Source: an uncultured Acidobacteriota bacterium (GTDB lineage: Bacteria; Acidobacteriota; JAAYUB01). Taken from it: a stretch of DNA of 20,572 bases. Shown one piece after another: positions 19,335 to 20,572 of this stretch (within the stretch, counting starts at the first letter, position 1; each line of letters starts with the position of its first letter). Where the stretch lies: contig CALAMB010000327.1 in the NCBI GenBank assembly GCA_937925645.1, positions 1-20,572 of the forward strand, given 5' to 3'. Made by a program: the position numbers and the translations under genes. The notes under the pieces were generated by a model. The model saw only the letters and a list, made by a program, of their open reading frames with translations. It searched no databases and had not been told where the DNA came from.

Positions 19335-20572
19335 ATGCGGATCGCCGAATGGATTCAGGCCACGTACCCGCCGCCCATTGTGGACATCTACGCGGTCGCC
19401 CGGGAGTACCGCCGGCCGCGGCAGCCGCTCATCAATCTGGGCCAGGGCATCCCCGACATGATGCCGCCGCCGGAGTGCCTTGCGGCGCTGGCCGACCGGC
19501 TGGCCGATCCGGCGCTCCACCGGTACGGTCCCGACCAGGGCCTGCCCGAACTGCGGGCGGCGCTGGCGGACGATTACCGCCGCCGTCTCGGCGTCCGGCT
19601 GGACCCCGAGCGGGAGATTCTCATCACCGCCGGCGCCAACCACGGCTTCGTCCTGGCCCTGATGGCCACGGTGCAGCCGGGGGAGCGGGTGGTGCTGGGC
19701 GCGCCCTACTATTTCAACCACCTCATGGCGCTGCAACTGTTGGGCATGACCGGCGTGGAGTGGCCGCTGGTTGTGCGGGACGATCGCTACGTCCTCGATC
19801 TGGAAGGACTGGCGCCGCGGCTGGCGGCCGGCGCGGCCGGCGTCGTCTGCGTCAATCCGAACAACCCCACCGGGGCGGTGTTCGGCGCGGCGGACATCGG
19901 CGGCGTGGTGGCCGCGTGCGTCCGGTGCGGCGTCACCCTGTTCTACGACGAGGTGTACAACCTGATCGCGTTCGGCGAGGAGCCGGCTGGCCATCCGTAC
20001 CGGTTCGCGGGCGGGCGGGAGCACACGATCGTTCTGGGCAGTTTCTCGAAGCTGTTTGGGATGACCGGTTGGCGTGTCGGTTACCTCATCGCCCCGCCGC
20101 CGGTGGTGGAGCAGATGATGAAGGCGCAGGACACAACGGTGATCTGTGCGCCGGTGGCCGGCCAGGCGCTGGCGGCGGAATGTCTCCGGCGCTGTCCCGA
20201 CTACCCGGCCGCGTATTGTCGCGAGCTGCGCGGCCGGGTGCGGCGCCTGGCGGCAGTCGTCCGCGGCATTCCGGCGCTGGCGTGGCGGGAGCCGGCGGGC
20301 GCCCTGTTCACGCTGCTGCCGTATCAGCACCCGGAGCCATCCCGGCAACTGGCCGCGCGGATGGTGCGCGAAGCCGGGGTGATGGCGATCCCCGGCGCGG
20401 CGTTCGGCGCGTCGGGCGAGCACCACCTGCGGATTTCGTTCGGATTCAGCGACGAGGCGACGATTGTGGAAGCGGGGCGCCGGCTGGCGCGTTTCTTTAC
20501 TGGGGACCGAATCCGGTCGGGCCGAAGCCGAACCGCGGCCCCTGGGGCCGGGGACCGGCGGGCCGGGGGCCG
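19335..20572 (+). CDS. Pyridoxal-phosphate aminotransferase, class I/II (3' end beyond window)
   Basis: At least 412 codons of a fold-type I aminotransferase. It begins MRIAEWIQATYPPPIVDIYA and continues INLGQGIPDMMPP, RYGPDQGLPELRAAL, and the cofactor-contacting TAGANHGF. It also has NPNNPTGAV (Asn174), YDEVYNLI, the catalytic GSFSKLFGMTGWRVGY (Lys239), and LRISFGF with the carboxylate-binding Arg. It transfers amino groups between an amino acid and a keto acid, probably aromatic, aspartate or similar substrates; specificity is not readable. GGAGG lies 10 nt before the ATG. The usual end of the family is near LARFF (about residue 388), yet the frame stays open to the window edge with an unusual Arg/Gly/Ala/Pro tail. 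It is divergent from the ECF sigma gene. Confidence 0.88.
   Translation, partial: MRIAEWIQATYPPPIVDIYAVAREYRRPRQPLINLGQGIPDMMPPPECLAALADRLADPALHRYGPDQGLPELRAALADDYRRRLGVRLDPEREILITAGANHGFVLALMATVQPGERVVLGAPYYFNHLMALQLLGMTGVEWPLVVRDDRYVLDLEGLAPRLAAGAAGVVCVNPNNPTGAVFGAADIGGVVAACVRCGVTLFYDEVYNLIAFGEEPAGHPYRFAGGREHTIVLGSFSKLFGMTGWRVGYLIAPPPVVEQMMKAQDTTVICAPVAGQALAAECLRRCPDYPAAYCRELRGRVRRLAAVVRGIPALAWREPAGALFTLLPYQHPEPSRQLAARMVREAGVMAIPGAAFGASGEHHLRISFGFSDEATIVEAGRRLARFFTGDRIRSGRSRTAAPGAGDRRAGG
20497..20572 (-). CDS. Possible C-terminal end of a convergent Gly/Pro-rich protein (partial)
   Basis: On the - strand, the last 24 codons before a TAA (20499-20497) read GPRPAGPRPQGPRFGFGPTG followed by FGPQ. 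This repetitive GPR/GFGP pattern looks like a designed low-complexity tail rather than chance. It overlaps the extended end of the aminotransferase frame on the other strand. Only 76 nt are visible and the rest lies outside the window, so reality and identity are uncertain. Confidence 0.35.
   Translation of the reverse strand, partial: GPRPAGPRPQGPRFGFGPTGFGPQ

Noticed and set aside
1..20572. CRISPR arrays, tRNA or rRNA genes, insertion sequences
   Set aside because: No regularly spaced repeats, cloverleaf-like segments, rRNA-like stretches or transposase-like proteins were seen on either strand.

Overview
The window is a compact, GC-rich (by eye about two thirds G+C) bacterial chromosome segment. 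It carries 21 supported protein genes plus one doubtful partial one. No rRNA, tRNA, CRISPR array, insertion sequence or phage gene was found. System I cytochrome c maturation, an adenosylcobalamin-dependent ribonucleotide reductase, an OPT-family transporter, and the pairing of a six-domain S1 gene with an HU/IHF gene fit a free-living, probably anaerobic or microaerobic Gram-negative-type bacterium. Acidobacteriota or a neighbouring phylum is my best guess, but no gene here proves the phylum.

Left part (1-3361, + strand): the end of a cytochrome c maturation operon, ordered ccmF (cut by the window edge), a short CcmI-like protein, ccmA, ccmB, ccmC, a CcmD-like small protein, and a small Cys/His-rich unknown protein. 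Most junctions overlap or nearly touch. Positions 3393-5387 (+): a consensus sigma-70 promoter, an unrecognised single-pass membrane protein, and a YeeE/YedE-type sulfur-compound transporter behind a structured leader.

Positions 5489-8658: a class II ribonucleotide reductase gene (nrdJ, - strand) whose upstream region shows a clear promoter and two NrdR-type boxes three helical turns apart. This strongly suggests control by the NrdR repressor. Positions 8659-12273: a ChbG/HpnK-type deacetylase (+), a solitary PqqD-like protein (-), and a large OPT-family transporter (-) with its own promoter and a textbook intrinsic terminator.

Positions 12420-14395 (-): a membrane-anchored protein of unknown function translationally coupled to rbfA, and a calcineurin-like phosphoesterase. 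The phosphoesterase is divergent from a secreted chalcone-isomerase-fold protein (+, 14552-15220), and both have recognisable promoters. Positions 15239-17763 (-): HIT-family nucleotide phosphorylase/hydrolase, HU/IHF protein and ribosomal protein S1, transcribed rpsA to HU to HIT.

Right end: an ECF sigma factor and its coupled zinc-finger membrane anti-sigma factor (-), divergent from a class I/II aminotransferase (+) that runs off the window. The 145-bp divergent region holds a nested inverted repeat. Its arms form two oppositely oriented copies of a promoter-like motif (TTGAAT ... TGTGGTGAAAT). A third, related copy lies in front of the PqqD-like gene about 9 kb away. This shared motif is the most interesting unexplained signal in the window.
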